Origin: Nitrosomonadales bacterium
GTDB lineage: Bacteria; Pseudomonadota; Gammaproteobacteria; Burkholderiales; Gallionellaceae
Direction: 5' to 3'
Assembly (NCBI GenBank): GCA_023259055.1
Contig: JAHFQZ010000001.1
Location: 434,001 to 498,000, forward strand
DNA: 64,000 bases
The notes beneath the pieces were generated by a model. It saw only the letters and a program-made list of their open reading frames with translations, did not search any database and was not told the origin of the DNA. A program made the translations under genes and the position numbers. How positions within the stretch are numbered: the first letter of the stretch is position 1; each line of letters opens with the position of its first letter. Shown here in pieces: positions 1 through 8,897 of the stretch.

Positions 1-1500
1 ACCAAAGACGGCGTATCTGTCGCCAAGGAAATCGAGCTGAAAGACAAGTTCGAAAACATGGGCGCGCAGATGGTCAAGGAAGTTGCTTCCAAGACTTCTG
101 ACGTGGCTGGTGACGGCACGACGACAGCAACTGTACTGGCGCAATCTATCGTGCAGGAAGGTATGAAGTTCGTCGCCGCCGGTATGAACCCGATGGATCT
201 GAAGCGCGGTATCGACAAGGCAGTTATCTCCGCCGTTGAAGAGCTGAAGAAGATTTCCAAGCCTTGCACCACCAGCAACGAGATCGCCCAAGTGGGATCG
301 ATTTCTGCCAACTCTGACGCCAACATCGGCAAAATCATTGCCGACGCGATGGATAAAGTCGGCAAGGAAGGCGTCATCACCGTTGAAGACGGCAAGTCTC
401 TCGATAATGAGCTCGAAATAGTTGAGGGTATGCAGTTTGATCGCGGCTATTTGTCGCCTTACTTCATCAACAACCAGGATCGTCAACTGGCATTGATGGA
501 CAATCCCTACATCCTGCTGCACGACAAGAAGATTTCAAACATCCGCGACTTGCTACCGGTACTGGAACAGGTCGCCAAGTCCGGTCGCCCATTGCTGATC
601 ATCGCCGAAGATGTGGATGGCGAAGCATTAGCGACATTAGTGGTAAACAATATCCGCGGCATCCTGAAAACTGTTGCTGTCAAGGCACCTGGCTTCGGTG
701 ACCGCCGCAAGGCCATGCTGGAAGATATCGCGATCCTGACTGGCGGCACTGTAATCGCCGAAGAAGTAGGATTGACACTGGAAAAAACCACGCTGGCCGA
801 ATTGGGCCAGGCGAAGCGCATCGAAGTGGGCAAGGACAACACCATCATCATCGATGGTGCAGGCAAGGAAGACGCGATCAAGGGTCGTATCAGCCAAATC
901 AACAAACAGGCCGAAGAATCCACCAGCGACTACGACAAAGAAAAGCTGCAAGAACGTAAAGCCAAACTGGCTGGCGGTGTAGCGGTGATCAAGGTCGGCG
1001 CGGCAACTGAAGTGGAAATGAAAGAGAAGAAAGCGCGCATCGAAGATGCACTGCATGCCACCCGTGCTGCATGGGAAGAAGGCATCGTTCCCGGTGGCGG
1101 CGTGGCGCTGCTGCGTGCAAAACTAGCAATAGCAGGCCTGAAGGGCGACAACCACGACCAGGATGCAGGCATCACCATCGTATTGCGCGCCATGGAATCC
1201 CCGCTGCGCGCCATCGTGCAGAATGCCGGTGACGAACCATCTGTTGTGGTTAACAAAGTGATAGAAGGCAAGGGCAGCTTCGGTTACAACGCAGCGACTA
1301 GCGAATATGGCGACCTGCTGAAAATGGGTGTAGTTGATCCGACCAAGGTGACTCGCGTTGCATTGCAAAATGCAGCTTCTATAGCCGGCTTGATGTTAAC
1401 CACAGCCTGCATGGTTGCTGAATTGCCGGAAGACAAACCAGCTGCTGGCGGAATGGGTGGCGGCATGGGTGGCATGGGCGGTATGGAAGGCATGATGTAA
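1..1500 (+). CDS. groL: Chaperonin GroEL (5' end cut by window)
   Basis: This is the 60-kDa subunit of the cytoplasmic GroEL/GroES folding chamber, which encloses and refolds client proteins in an ATP-driven cycle. The reading frame is open from base 1, so about 48 N-terminal residues lie outside the window and 499 residues are visible. The ATP-binding segment [12 protein letters not shown] lies near visible residue 40 and an intact apical domain follows. The protein ends in the typical flexible Gly-Met tail ([17 protein letters not shown]), which projects into the ring cavity. A rho-independent terminator follows 40 bases after the stop, so groL is the last gene of its operon; groS should lie just upstream, outside the window. 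Identification is certain from conservation throughout. Confidence 0.98.
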   Translation, partial: TKDGVSVAKEIELKDKFENMGAQMVKEVASKTSDVAGDGTTTATVLAQSIVQEGMKFVAAGMNPMDLKRGIDKAVISAVEELKKISKPCTTSNEIAQVGSISANSDANIGKIIADAMDKVGKEGVITVEDGKSLDNELEIVEGMQFDRGYLSPYFINNQDRQLALMDNPYILLHDKKISNIRDLLPVLEQVAKSGRPLLIIAEDVDGEALATLVVNNIRGILKTVAVKAPGFGDRRKAMLEDIAILTGGTVIAEEVGLTLEKTTLAELGQAKRIEVGKDNTIIIDGAGKEDAIKGRISQINKQAEESTSDYDKEKLQERKAKLAGGVAVIKVGAATEVEMKEKKARIEDALHATRAAWEEGIVPGGGVALLRAKLAIAGLKGDNHDQDAGITIVLRAMESPLRAIVQNAGDEPSVVVNKVIEGKGSFGYNAATSEYGDLLKMGVVDPTKVTRVALQNAASIAGLMLTTACMVAELPEDKPAAGGMGGGMGGMGGMEGMM

Positions 1501-1540
1501 CTGTTGTTCGATTGCTTAATTAATTTCTTTGCAATCCAGC

Positions 1541-1562
1541 AAACCCCGCTTCGGCGGGGTTT
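1541..1562 (+). terminator. Rho-independent terminator after groL
   Basis: A perfect GC-rich stem, AAACCCCGC pairing with GCGGGGTTT, closes on a TTCG tetraloop 40 bases downstream of the groL stop codon. Its T run is short (TTTGT), but position and stem strength make it the likely end of the groESL transcript. Confidence 0.85.
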
Positions 1563-1643
1563 GTCATTTGGTAGGTTATCGGTATAATGCGCGGCTTCGC
1601 GAGTTGGCCGATTTGCTTGGCTAACGAGGGATGCAGCAAGAAT

Positions 1644-1719
1644 GGCCTGGTAGCTCAGTCGGTAGAGCAGAGGATTGAAAATCCTTGTGTCGGTGGTTCG
1701 ATTCCGCCCCGGGCCACCA
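1644..1719 (+). tRNA. tRNA-Phe (GAA)
   Basis: A 76-nt cloverleaf folds by eye. The acceptor stem is GGCCTGG with CCGGGCC (one G-U pair). The D arm is TAGCTCAGTCGGTAGAGCA. The anticodon stem GAGGA/TCCTT encloses loop TTGAAAA with anticodon GAA, and the T arm contains TTCGATT. The discriminator is A and the CCA end is encoded. It lies between the groL terminator and the convergent rbgA gene and appears to be transcribed alone. Confidence 0.97.
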
Positions 1720-1825
1720 ACAAAAAAACGGCTTCCAGTAATATTGACTGCGAGCCTTTTTTATTGCGGGACAATACCGGCAAACAAGCTTTTTCAAAGC
1801 AAAAGCATCCGGCCTTAATCAGGAA

Positions 1826-2698
1826 TTACTTGATATCTTCCTTTAGTATCACCTCTCTCGACTCCGGTGTCTCCAGACTGATCCGTCCCAGCTTGCCGCT
1901 GCGGTATTCCGTCAACAGGATCATCGCAGCTTTTTCCAGATCGGGCTCGCCGCCCCTGCCCTTAAGCAGGCAGCCGCGTTTTTTGGCGATAGCCTCGATC
2001 ACGCCCATGCCATCCAGTCCCTCCATTGCCAAACCGTAGCGATTAATGAGCAGCTCGGGATAGCGCGCGAGCAAAATGCTTGCGAGATATTCGGCGATCT
2101 CCTCTTCGATAACAGCATTGCGGCCAATAGCGTGGATGGCGGCAAGCATCAGCCCGTCTTCAGGCCGCTCGATCTTCGGCCACATCAGGCCGGGCGAGTC
2201 GGTGAGCGTCATACGTTCATTCAGGCTGTGGCACTGCTGTGATTTGGTCACGGCGGGCTCGTCGCCAACATTGGCGACACGCCGTTTGAGCAGCATGTTC
2301 ATCAGCGTGGATTTGCCGACGTTGGGGATGCCCATGATCATCATGCGCAGCGGCTTGTGGGTGCTGTCGCGATGCGGGGCGAGCGGCTGGCACAACTTGG
2401 GCACTTTGGCAGCGTCGCTGGCGCTCTTGCAGCTCAGCGCCACCGCTTTGACACCCGGCTGCCGGCTGTAAAAGTTTAGCCAAACCTGGGTGACGACAGG
2501 GTCGGCAAGGTCGGCCTTGTTGAGTATTTTCAGGCAGGGGCGCTGGCGATGCTCGCGCAGCTCCCTGATCATCGGATTGCTGCTGGCTTCGGGCGCGCGA
2601 GCATCCAGCACTTCGATGACGACATCGATGAATTCCATGGTCTCGGCCGCTTTTCTGCGCGCCGAGGTCATGTGACCGGGAAACCACTGTATGGACAT
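1826..2698 (-). CDS. rbgA: Ribosome biogenesis GTPase RbgA/YlqF
   Basis: This is a circularly permuted GTPase of the YlqF/RbgA family, which acts in late 50S ribosomal subunit assembly in the cytoplasm. The permutation is visible: the G4 motif NKAD (residues 60-63) comes before the G1 P-loop GIPNVGKST (about 123-131), and the G3 motif DSPG is at 167-170. The N-terminus IQWFPGHM is typical of the family. The C-terminal helical domain that contacts rRNA is present, and 290 residues is normal length. The gene is on the minus strand, convergent with tRNA-Phe, and is the last of a yaeQ-ychJ-rbgA group. A short AT-rich hairpin lies just before its start, so it may be partly separated from ychJ transcription. 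Confidence 0.93.
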   Translation of the reverse strand: MSIQWFPGHMTSARRKAAETMEFIDVVIEVLDARAPEASSNPMIRELREHRQRPCLKILNKADLADPVVTQVWLNFYSRQPGVKAVALSCKSASDAAKVPKLCQPLAPHRDSTHKPLRMMIMGIPNVGKSTLMNMLLKRRVANVGDEPAVTKSQQCHSLNERMTLTDSPGLMWPKIERPEDGLMLAAIHAIGRNAVIEEEIAEYLASILLARYPELLINRYGLAMEGLDGMGVIEAIAKKRGCLLKGRGGEPDLEKAAMILLTEYRSGKLGRISLETPESREVILKEDIK

Positions 2699-2714
2699 TT
2701 AGGATGAACTTGCT

Positions 2715-2735
2715 GAGTAAAAAAGGATTTTACTC
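2715..2735 (-). other. AT-rich perfect hairpin between ychJ and rbgA
   Basis: GAGTAAAA and TTTTACTC form an 8-bp perfect stem around a 5-base loop, 17 bases before the rbgA start codon. It could be a weak attenuator or terminator for the upstream genes, but it is AT-rich and has no clear T run beyond the stem, so its function is unproven. Confidence 0.4.
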
Positions 2736-2761
2736 TGTGCCGCCTGCCATGTCCTAACTAG

Positions 2762-3145
2762 CTAACTCGTAAATTCCCCATCCACATAGAACCACCGCTC
2801 CCCATCCCGCACGAAGCGACTGATCTCATGCAAGCGATGGGCGCGCCCTCCGGTCTTGTAGCGCGCAACGAACTCCACTGTGGCGCAATCCGCCGATTCC
2901 TGAATGAATTTCTTCACCTCCAGCCCCAGCCATTTGCAGTTGTCTGCGGCCAAATCAAGCGAGGCTGGACGAGTATCGGGATGCCACGTGGCAAGCAGAT
3001 AGGCTTCCAGCTTAAGCACATAAGCACTGTAACGGGAACGCATCAGGGTTGCGGCATCCGGAGCAACGGCGCCGTTGTGATAGCGGCCGCAACAAGTGCT
3101 GTAGTTGGCTGCGCCGCAAGGGCAAGGTGCTGGTTTGGATGTCAT
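2762..3145 (-). CDS. ychJ: YchJ family SEC-C motif protein
   Basis: This is a 127-residue UPF0225/YchJ-type protein. The N-terminal CPCG...CC cysteine cluster (residues 8-19, followed by GRYHNG) is the SEC-C-like zinc-binding motif. The following NTF2-like fold carries the conserved LMRSRYSAYV and LATWHPDTRP segments. E. coli YchJ has two SEC-C motifs; here the C-terminal one is missing, as in many short family members. The biochemical role of the family is not established. Its start overlaps the yaeQ stop by four bases (ATGA), which points to translational coupling in a yaeQ-ychJ unit. Identity is confident; function is unknown. Confidence 0.85.
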   Translation of the reverse strand: MTSKPAPCPCGAANYSTCCGRYHNGAVAPDAATLMRSRYSAYVLKLEAYLLATWHPDTRPASLDLAADNCKWLGLEVKKFIQESADCATVEFVARYKTGGRAHRLHEISRFVRDGERWFYVDGEFTS

Positions 3146-3699
3146 CCGTTAGTCGAACGAAAAATGCCATGCAATACCTTAGGTTCGATTTCGATCATCC
3201 CTGCATCGCTGGTCATCATGATGTGACCTTCCTGTAGGGCGCATTGCAGCTGCATGTTGCGACTGGCAAGTGCGGCGAGAGCCAGGGTGGTTTCAGTCAG
3301 CAGGTTAAGCACTGTGAGGTTATGCAAGCGCTGCAGTTTGTCGATGTTTTCATTCCACCAGATGCCAGCGGCACGCCCGTAGCTGATGACTACGACTTTA
3401 TCGGCGCGCCCACTGGCTTTGCGGATTGCACGCTCGTCGGGAAGGCCAACTTCTATCCAGAGTTCGATTGAGCCGGTAAGGTCTTTTTGCCACAAATCAG
3501 GCTCCTCATCGCTGCTCATGCCCTTGCCGAAAATCAGCGCGTCACTGGCATATAGAGCAAAGGCAAGCAAACGTACCATCATGCGCTCGTCGGTTTCAGA
3601 CGGGTGGCGCGCCAGCGTCAAGGCGTGGTCGGCGTAGTAGTGGCGATCCATATCGGCAATCTGTAGGGCCGCCTTGAAAACAGTTGCTTTGATAGCCAT
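3142..3699 (-). CDS. yaeQ: YaeQ family protein
   Basis: This is a 185-residue protein with the full YaeQ signature: N-terminal MAIKATVFKAALQIADMDRH, HPSETDERMMVRLLAFAL in the middle, then DLWQKDLTG and WIEVGLPDE. The fold belongs to the PD-(D/E)XK-like superfamily and the E at LWIEVG is in the expected place, but no nuclease activity is established for the family. The 3' end overlaps ychJ by four bases. Upstream (3700-3946) is the divergent region shared with hemA, which holds a long copy of the hairpin-chain repeat. Confidence 0.88.
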   Translation of the reverse strand: MAIKATVFKAALQIADMDRHYYADHALTLARHPSETDERMMVRLLAFALYASDALIFGKGMSSDEEPDLWQKDLTGSIELWIEVGLPDERAIRKASGRADKVVVISYGRAAGIWWNENIDKLQRLHNLTVLNLLTETTLALAALASRNMQLQCALQEGHIMMTSDAGMIEIEPKVLHGIFRSTNG

Positions 3700-3741
3700 G
3701 TGCGAGTCGTTTCAGCCAAGTGTTGTTCAGCCGTGCATTCT

Positions 3742-3860
3742 ACTGAAGCAACTAGTCATCTGACTAGGCAGTCAAACAACTTTGCATAGCCATTAGGCTA
3801 AGTCACCAAAATACGGTGACATAAACCGCTGGTTAACGACAGCCTAGTCATTGGTTATAG
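3742..3860 (+). repeat. Hairpin-chain repeat, long copy A (before hemA)
   Basis: About 119 bases between divergent yaeQ and hemA consist of back-to-back small inverted repeats: CTAGTCA/TGACTAG, TAGCC/GGCTA, GTCACC/GGTGAC and GCTG/CAGC. Reverse-complemented bases 16940-17060 (copy B) match this stretch almost without gaps. The best block runs from GCATAGCCATT through CACCAAAATACGGTG to CGCTGGTTAACGACA with only a few mismatches. It ends about 20 bases before the hemA -35 region. No coding capacity is seen. Confidence 0.8.
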
Positions 3861-3880
3861 CAGGGGGAACTCGCCCCGGA

Positions 3881-3909
3881 TGGTATTACACCGCCGTTGC
3901 GACTATAAT
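3881..3909 (+). promoter_or_regulatory. Candidate sigma-70 promoter for hemA
   Basis: A perfect TATAAT -10 hexamer sits at 3904-3909. The -35 position 17 bases upstream (TGGTAT at 3881-3886) is weak. Initiation near 3916 would give a leader of about 31 bases before the chosen hemA start. The -10 match is strong and the -35 match poor, so confidence is moderate. Confidence 0.5.
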
Positions 3910-3946
3910 TCGCCACCTTATTTACCATACCCCGGCATATATCAGG

Positions 3947-5200
3947 ATGCAGCTGTTCGCCTTTGGCATTAACCATCAAACCGCGCCGCTTGCCGTGCGC
4001 GAGCAAGTCGCTTTCAATGAGGACGGGATGGAGAGCGCGCTACGCGATCTGGTGGAAAACGGCGCTGCGAAAGAAGCGGCGATCCTGTCCACCTGCAACC
4101 GCACCGAGCTGTATTGCAACGCCGCCCAACCAGACCATGCCATCGACTGGCTGGCGCATTATCACCATCTCCCTCGCAAGGACATCGAGCCCTATCTCTA
4201 TACGCTGCAGCGCGAACAGGCGGTGAAGCATTCTTTCCGCGTGGCGAGCGGACTGGATTCGATGGTGCTGGGCGAACCGCAGATTCTCGGGCAAATGAAG
4301 CAGGCGGTGCGCCAGGCAGAACAGGCTGGCACGCTGGGTTTCCTGCTGCACAAACTGTTCCAGCGCACCTTCTCGGTGGCCAAAGACGTGCGCACACAAA
4401 CCGAGATCGGCGCAAATCTGGTTTCGATGGCCGCCGCTGCGGTACGGCTGGCCGAACGCATCTTCCCGAGCATTTCCGAGCAAAGCGTGCTGTTCATCGG
4501 CGCGGGCGAGATGATCGAACTCAATGCAGTACATTTTGCGGCGCGCTCGCCCAAACGTATCACCGTCGCTAACCGTACGCTGGAGCGCGCGCAAACATTG
4601 GCGCGTCGCATCAACGGCCATGCCATTACGCTGACCGAATTGCCTGAGCAATTGGCGCACCACGACATTATCGTGACCTGCACCGCCAGCCAGTTGCCGA
4701 TCCTGGGCAAGGGAATGGTGGAGAGGGCGCTCAAGGCGCGCAAGCACCGTCCGCTGTTCATCGTGGACCTGGCCGTGCCGCGCGACGTGGAATCAGAAGT
4801 CGCCGAGCTGGACGACGTGTTCCTGTACACCGTGGACGACATCGCCGAAGTGGTGAAAGACGGCTTGGACGCTCGTCAAGGCGCGGTGAAGGAAGCTGAG
4901 GTCATTATTGATTCCGGCGTGTCCGATTTTATTCACTGGATGGAATCGCGCGAGGTGGTGCCAACCATCCGCGCGCTACGCGACCATGCCGAGCGCAATC
5001 GCCGCCATGAAATGGAAAAAGCCCTGCGCCTGCTGGCCAAGGGCGAAAGCCCGGAGAAGGTGCTGGAAGCCATGAGCAGCGGCCTGACCAACAAATTCCT
5101 TCATGCCCCGACCCACGCGCTGAACCAGGTGCATGGCAACGACCGCGAAGCTTTCCTCGACGTGATCCATCGCCTGTACCATCTGCATCCAGAAGAATAA
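3947..5200 (+). CDS. hemA: Glutamyl-tRNA reductase
   Basis: It reduces glutamyl-tRNA(Glu) to glutamate-1-semialdehyde with NADPH, the committed step of C5-pathway tetrapyrrole synthesis. The protein has 417 residues. The catalytic cysteine lies in STCNRTELY (Cys50). The substrate-domain motif [18 protein letters not shown] is intact, and the NADPH domain ([12 protein letters not shown]) and C-terminal dimerisation helices follow. The frame is open further upstream to 3851, but family proteins begin at [15 protein letters not shown] and the candidate promoter would lie inside a longer version, so ATG 3947 is chosen. It heads a hemA-prfA-prmC run, the usual order in beta- and gammaproteobacteria. 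Confidence 0.96.
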   Translation: MQLFAFGINHQTAPLAVREQVAFNEDGMESALRDLVENGAAKEAAILSTCNRTELYCNAAQPDHAIDWLAHYHHLPRKDIEPYLYTLQREQAVKHSFRVASGLDSMVLGEPQILGQMKQAVRQAEQAGTLGFLLHKLFQRTFSVAKDVRTQTEIGANLVSMAAAAVRLAERIFPSISEQSVLFIGAGEMIELNAVHFAARSPKRITVANRTLERAQTLARRINGHAITLTELPEQLAHHDIIVTCTASQLPILGKGMVERALKARKHRPLFIVDLAVPRDVESEVAELDDVFLYTVDDIAEVVKDGLDARQGAVKEAEVIIDSGVSDFIHWMESREVVPTIRALRDHAERNRRHEMEKALRLLAKGESPEKVLEAMSSGLTNKFLHAPTHALNQVHGNDREAFLDVIHRLYHLHPEE

Positions 5201-5212
5201 AGTTCAAGCCGA

Positions 5213-6298
5213 ATGAACCCCAGCATCGCCGCCAAACTCGCTCAACTGAGCGAGCGTCTTCTCGAAGTCAATCAACTGCTGAGCACTGAAGAATCCACGA
5301 AGGACATGGATGCGTTCCGCAGGCTGAACCGTGAACGCGCCGAACTCGAGCCGGTGGTAGAACTGTACCACGCCTACCAGAACTGCCAGGCTGACATCGT
5401 TGCCGCGCATGAAATGGCGAGCGATCCGGAAATGAAGGCCTTCGCAGAATCCGAGATCAAGCAGGGAGAAGGACGCCTGACGCAACTTGCCAGCGAGTTG
5501 CAGATGCAATTGCTGCCAAAGGACCCCAACGATGAACGCAGTGTATTTCTGGAAATACGCGCCGGCACCGGTGGCGACGAGGCGGCGCTGTTTGCCGGTG
5601 ATTTGTTCCGCATGTATTCGCGCTTCGCCGAACGCAGGCGCTGGCAGGTGGAAGTAATTTCCGAAAGTCCCGGCGAAATGGGTGGCCACAAGGAAATCAT
5701 TGCCAGGATTGTCGGACAGGGCGCGTATTCGGTGCTGAAGTTCGAATCCGGCGCGCATCGCGTGCAGCGCGTCCCCACCACCGAGACGCAGGGTCGCGTG
5801 CATACCTCGGCGTGTACCGTGGCCATCATGCCGGAAGTGGATGAGGTCAACGACGTGGTGCTGAATTCCGCCGACTTGCGCATCGATACGTTCCGCGCTT
5901 CCGGTGCAGGCGGGCAGCATATCAACAAGACCGATTCGGCGGTGCGCATCACCCACCTGCCGACCGGAGTAGTAGTCGAGTGCCAGGACGGCCGCTCACA
6001 GCACCAGAACAAGGCACAGGCCATGCGCGTATTGGCGGCACGCATCAAGGACGCACAGGTGCGTGAGCAAAACGCCAAGACCGCCGCGACACGCAAAAGC
6101 CTGGTCGGCAGCGGCGACCGTTCCGAGCGCATCCGCACCTATAACTTTCCGCAAGGCCGCGTCACGGACCACCGCATCAACCTGACGCTGTACAAGATGG
6201 ATGCGATCATGGACGGCGACATCACCGAGCTCACCAACGCGCTGATGGCCGAGCATCAGGCCGAGCAGCTCGCCGCGATGGCGGAAGATGCCATCTAA
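5213..6298 (+). CDS. prfA: Peptide chain release factor 1
   Basis: RF1 recognises UAA and UAG stop codons in the ribosomal A site and triggers peptidyl-tRNA hydrolysis. The protein is 361 residues, full length. The catalytic GGQ loop ([15 protein letters not shown]) is at residues 233-235. The codon-reading tripeptide region [15 protein letters not shown] is at about 186-200, with PTT in place of the E. coli PAT. The N-terminal helical domain and [16 protein letters not shown] segment are intact. It lies 12 bases after hemA and overlaps prmC, whose product methylates the GGQ glutamine, by 11 bases. Confidence 0.97.
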   Translation: MNPSIAAKLAQLSERLLEVNQLLSTEESTKDMDAFRRLNRERAELEPVVELYHAYQNCQADIVAAHEMASDPEMKAFAESEIKQGEGRLTQLASELQMQLLPKDPNDERSVFLEIRAGTGGDEAALFAGDLFRMYSRFAERRRWQVEVISESPGEMGGHKEIIARIVGQGAYSVLKFESGAHRVQRVPTTETQGRVHTSACTVAIMPEVDEVNDVVLNSADLRIDTFRASGAGGQHINKTDSAVRITHLPTGVVVECQDGRSQHQNKAQAMRVLAARIKDAQVREQNAKTAATRKSLVGSGDRSERIRTYNFPQGRVTDHRINLTLYKMDAIMDGDITELTNALMAEHQAEQLAAMAEDAI

Positions 6299-7151
6299 CA
6301 TCGCAGAAATCCTTCGCAACGACGGCAGGCAGCTCGGAGCCTCGCTGGCCATGGATTCCGGCAGCGCACGCATCGAAGTGCAATGCCTATTACAGGCCGT
6401 ACTGCAGATAAACCGCGCGTGGCTGCTCACACACCCGGAACATATCCTCGATGCCGAGCAGCAGGCGCATTACGCCGCGTTATTCGAGCGGCGTTTGCAC
6501 GGCGAACCTGTCGCTTACATTCTGGGCGAACGCGAATTTTACGGATTGAATTTCAAGGTGACGCCAGCGACCCTGATTCCGCGACCCGAAACCGAGTTGC
6601 TGGTCGAGTTGGCCTTACAGCGCATTCCTCAACAAGGTAGATGCCGCGTACTGGACCTTGGCACCGGCAGCGGCGCGATTGCGATGAGCATCGCTCATGC
6701 GCGACCCGATGCGGAAGTGGTGGCGGTTGATGCTTCGTCCGCCGCGCTGGAAGTGGCGCAGTTCAATGCAAAGCGGCTTGGTTTGAGCAACGTGCGGTTA
6801 TTGCTCAGCGACTGGTTCACCGCACTAAATGGCGAACGCTTCGATATCATCGTTTCCAACCCGCCCTACATTGCCGCCGATGATGTCCATTTGTCGCAAG
6901 GCGACGTGCGCTTCGAACCGCACAGCGCTCTTGCGTCCGGCGCGGACGGACTTGAGGGCATCCGCCGCATCACCGAACAAGCAAGAGAACATCTCAATGT
7001 TAATGGTTGGCTGTTGCTGGAACATGGCTACGACCAAGCGACACAGGTGCGCGCGCAGTTGCGGCAGCGTGGCTTTACTTCGGTATTCTCTGCACTCGAT
7101 CTGGCGGGAATCGAAAGAGTGAGCGGCGGTTCATGTCCCATTGGCAAGTAA
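6288..7151 (+). CDS. prmC: Release factor glutamine N5-methyltransferase
   Basis: PrmC transfers a methyl group from S-adenosylmethionine to the glutamine of the GGQ motif in RF1 and RF2, raising termination efficiency. The 287-residue protein shows the SAM-binding motif [12 protein letters not shown] (about 121-132) and the NPPY motif (191-194) that binds the glutamine amide. The N-terminal helical release-factor-binding domain and the [10 protein letters not shown] linker are also present. The start lies inside prfA (11-base overlap), so translation is probably coupled. The usual downstream glutaredoxin gene of many relatives is absent; a 188-base gap and sqr follow. Confidence 0.95.
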   Translation: MPSNIAEILRNDGRQLGASLAMDSGSARIEVQCLLQAVLQINRAWLLTHPEHILDAEQQAHYAALFERRLHGEPVAYILGEREFYGLNFKVTPATLIPRPETELLVELALQRIPQQGRCRVLDLGTGSGAIAMSIAHARPDAEVVAVDASSAALEVAQFNAKRLGLSNVRLLLSDWFTALNGERFDIIVSNPPYIAADDVHLSQGDVRFEPHSALASGADGLEGIRRITEQAREHLNVNGWLLLEHGYDQATQVRAQLRQRGFTSVFSALDLAGIERVSGGSCPIGK

Positions 7152-7339
7152 ATCAGAATCAGGCTTTATTCACACCTGACGCTTGCACATAAAATCAGGG
7201 AGTTGTCCATAGCCCAAAAGTGATCATCTCGCTGTCTCTGCGGGGTAAATGTTGTATAAAAAAATGAGCGTAAAATGGTTCCGGTAGCTCCATAGCCTAA
7301 CCAGGCAATTCCATAAATCAATCAAAAGGGAGATGCAAC

Positions 7340-8611
7340 ATGGCACATATTGTAATCATGGGTGCGGGAATCGGCGGCATGCCTGCGGCTTACGAAATGC
7401 AGGAAAAAATCCGCAGAGAAGACAAGGTGACGCTCATTTCGAACAGCGAAAGCTTTCAATTTACGCCATCCAATCCGTGGATGGGTGTGAAGTGGCGTGA
7501 ACGCAAAGATACTGAAATTCCCGTGCGCACCTATCTGGAGCGCAAAGGCATCAACTTTATCTCGGTTGGGGTAAAGCGTTTGCATCCCGACAAGAACCAG
7601 CTCGAACTTAACGATGGCGAGGTAATTGGTTATGATTTTCTGGTGATCGCTACCGGACCCAAGCTGGCCTTTGAAGAAGTCGAGGGACTGGGGCCGCATG
7701 GCGGTTTTACCCATTCCGTCTGCAATATAGATCACGCCATGAAGTCGCATGACGAGTGGGATCATTTTACCAAGCATCCAGGCCCGATCGTCGTGGGTGC
7801 AGTGCAAGGCGCATCATGCTTCGGCCCTGCCTACGAATATGCTTTTATCATGGATACCGATTTGCGCCGCCGCAAAATCCGCAACAAGGTACCAATGACG
7901 TTTGTGACCGCCGAACCCTATATCGGACATCTGGGATTAGGCGGCGTGGGCGATTCCAAGGGAATTCTGGAATCCTCCATGCGAGACCACGACATCAAGT
8001 GGATATGCAATGCCAAGACCACCAAAATCGAAGCCGGCAAGATATACATAACCGAACATGATGATATGGGCATCGAAAAACGCAAGCATGAATTACCGTT
8101 TGCCTACAGCATGATGCTGCCCGCCTTCAAAGGTGTGGATGCGGTATTTGGCATCGAAGGGCTGACCAATCCACGCGGCTTTATCCTGGTGAATGAACAT
8201 CAGCGCAACCCGAAATATAAAAACATTTACGCTGTCGGCGTGTGTGTCGCGATTCCTCCGGTTGAACCCACACCAGTACCAACCGGCACACCCAAGACAG
8301 GCTACATGATCGAGTCCATGGTAACTGCTTCGGTGCTTAATATTGAGGCCGAGCTGAAAGGCCTCCCGGCAGAACAAAAGGCTACCTGGAATGCAGTTTG
8401 CCTGGCCGACTTCGGCGATACGGGTGCGGTGTTTGTGGCATTGCCGCAGATACCTCCACGCAACGTAAACTGGTTTGCAGAAGGCAAGTGGGTACATGTC
8501 GCCAAAGTTGCTTTTGAAAAATATTTCATCCGCAAAATGAAGAAAGGCACTTCCGAGCCATTCTATGAAAAGAGCATTCTCAAAATGATGGGGATCGAAA
8601 AACTGAAATAA
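7340..8611 (+). CDS. sqr: Sulfide:quinone oxidoreductase (type I-like)
   Basis: This is a membrane-associated flavoprotein that oxidises sulfide to polysulfide/sulfur and passes electrons to the quinone pool. The 423-residue protein starts with the FAD dinucleotide fold IVIMGAGIGGMPAA. It carries the three cysteines expected for SQR: Cys128 (SVCNI), Cys160 (GASCFGPAYEY) and Cys354 (NAVCLADFGD). The C-terminus contains two amphipathic segments (KVAFEKYFIRKMKKG) typical of membrane anchoring. From memory it resembles Acidithiobacillus ferrooxidans SQR along its whole length. A GGGAG ribosome site precedes the ATG. It is flanked by a 188-base leader and its own terminator, so it is monocistronic. 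This suggests sulfide oxidation or detoxification capacity. Confidence 0.88.
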   Translation: MAHIVIMGAGIGGMPAAYEMQEKIRREDKVTLISNSESFQFTPSNPWMGVKWRERKDTEIPVRTYLERKGINFISVGVKRLHPDKNQLELNDGEVIGYDFLVIATGPKLAFEEVEGLGPHGGFTHSVCNIDHAMKSHDEWDHFTKHPGPIVVGAVQGASCFGPAYEYAFIMDTDLRRRKIRNKVPMTFVTAEPYIGHLGLGGVGDSKGILESSMRDHDIKWICNAKTTKIEAGKIYITEHDDMGIEKRKHELPFAYSMMLPAFKGVDAVFGIEGLTNPRGFILVNEHQRNPKYKNIYAVGVCVAIPPVEPTPVPTGTPKTGYMIESMVTASVLNIEAELKGLPAEQKATWNAVCLADFGDTGAVFVALPQIPPRNVNWFAEGKWVHVAKVAFEKYFIRKMKKGTSEPFYEKSILKMMGIEKLK

Positions 8612-8660
8612 GAAACTCCCTTGCCTTGAAGCTGCCTCACGCAATTGGGCGGGAATAAAG

Positions 8661-8688
8661 TGGCCAAGTGATTTTACTTGGCCATTTT
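8661..8688 (+). terminator. Rho-independent terminator after sqr
   Basis: TGGCCAAGT and ACTTGGCCA form a perfect 9-bp stem around a 6-base loop, followed by TTTT, 49 bases downstream of the sqr stop. Confidence 0.88.
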
Positions 8689-8897
8689 AATTATGTGGCA
8701 CGCCCGAAGGGATGAAGTTGGGCACTGGCAAGAAATCATTCTGCTGCTTTGACGTTCCGCTTTCAGGCAAGCAATTAACAAAGGTGAAGGACGGCTCCCG
8801 ACACATTCCCGCTATTCATCAACGAACAGTTCCTTCCTGCTCCACCACGCTAAGGTAACGCGGCGGTTGGCCGGCCTGAGCCAGCAGTTTGTTTACA

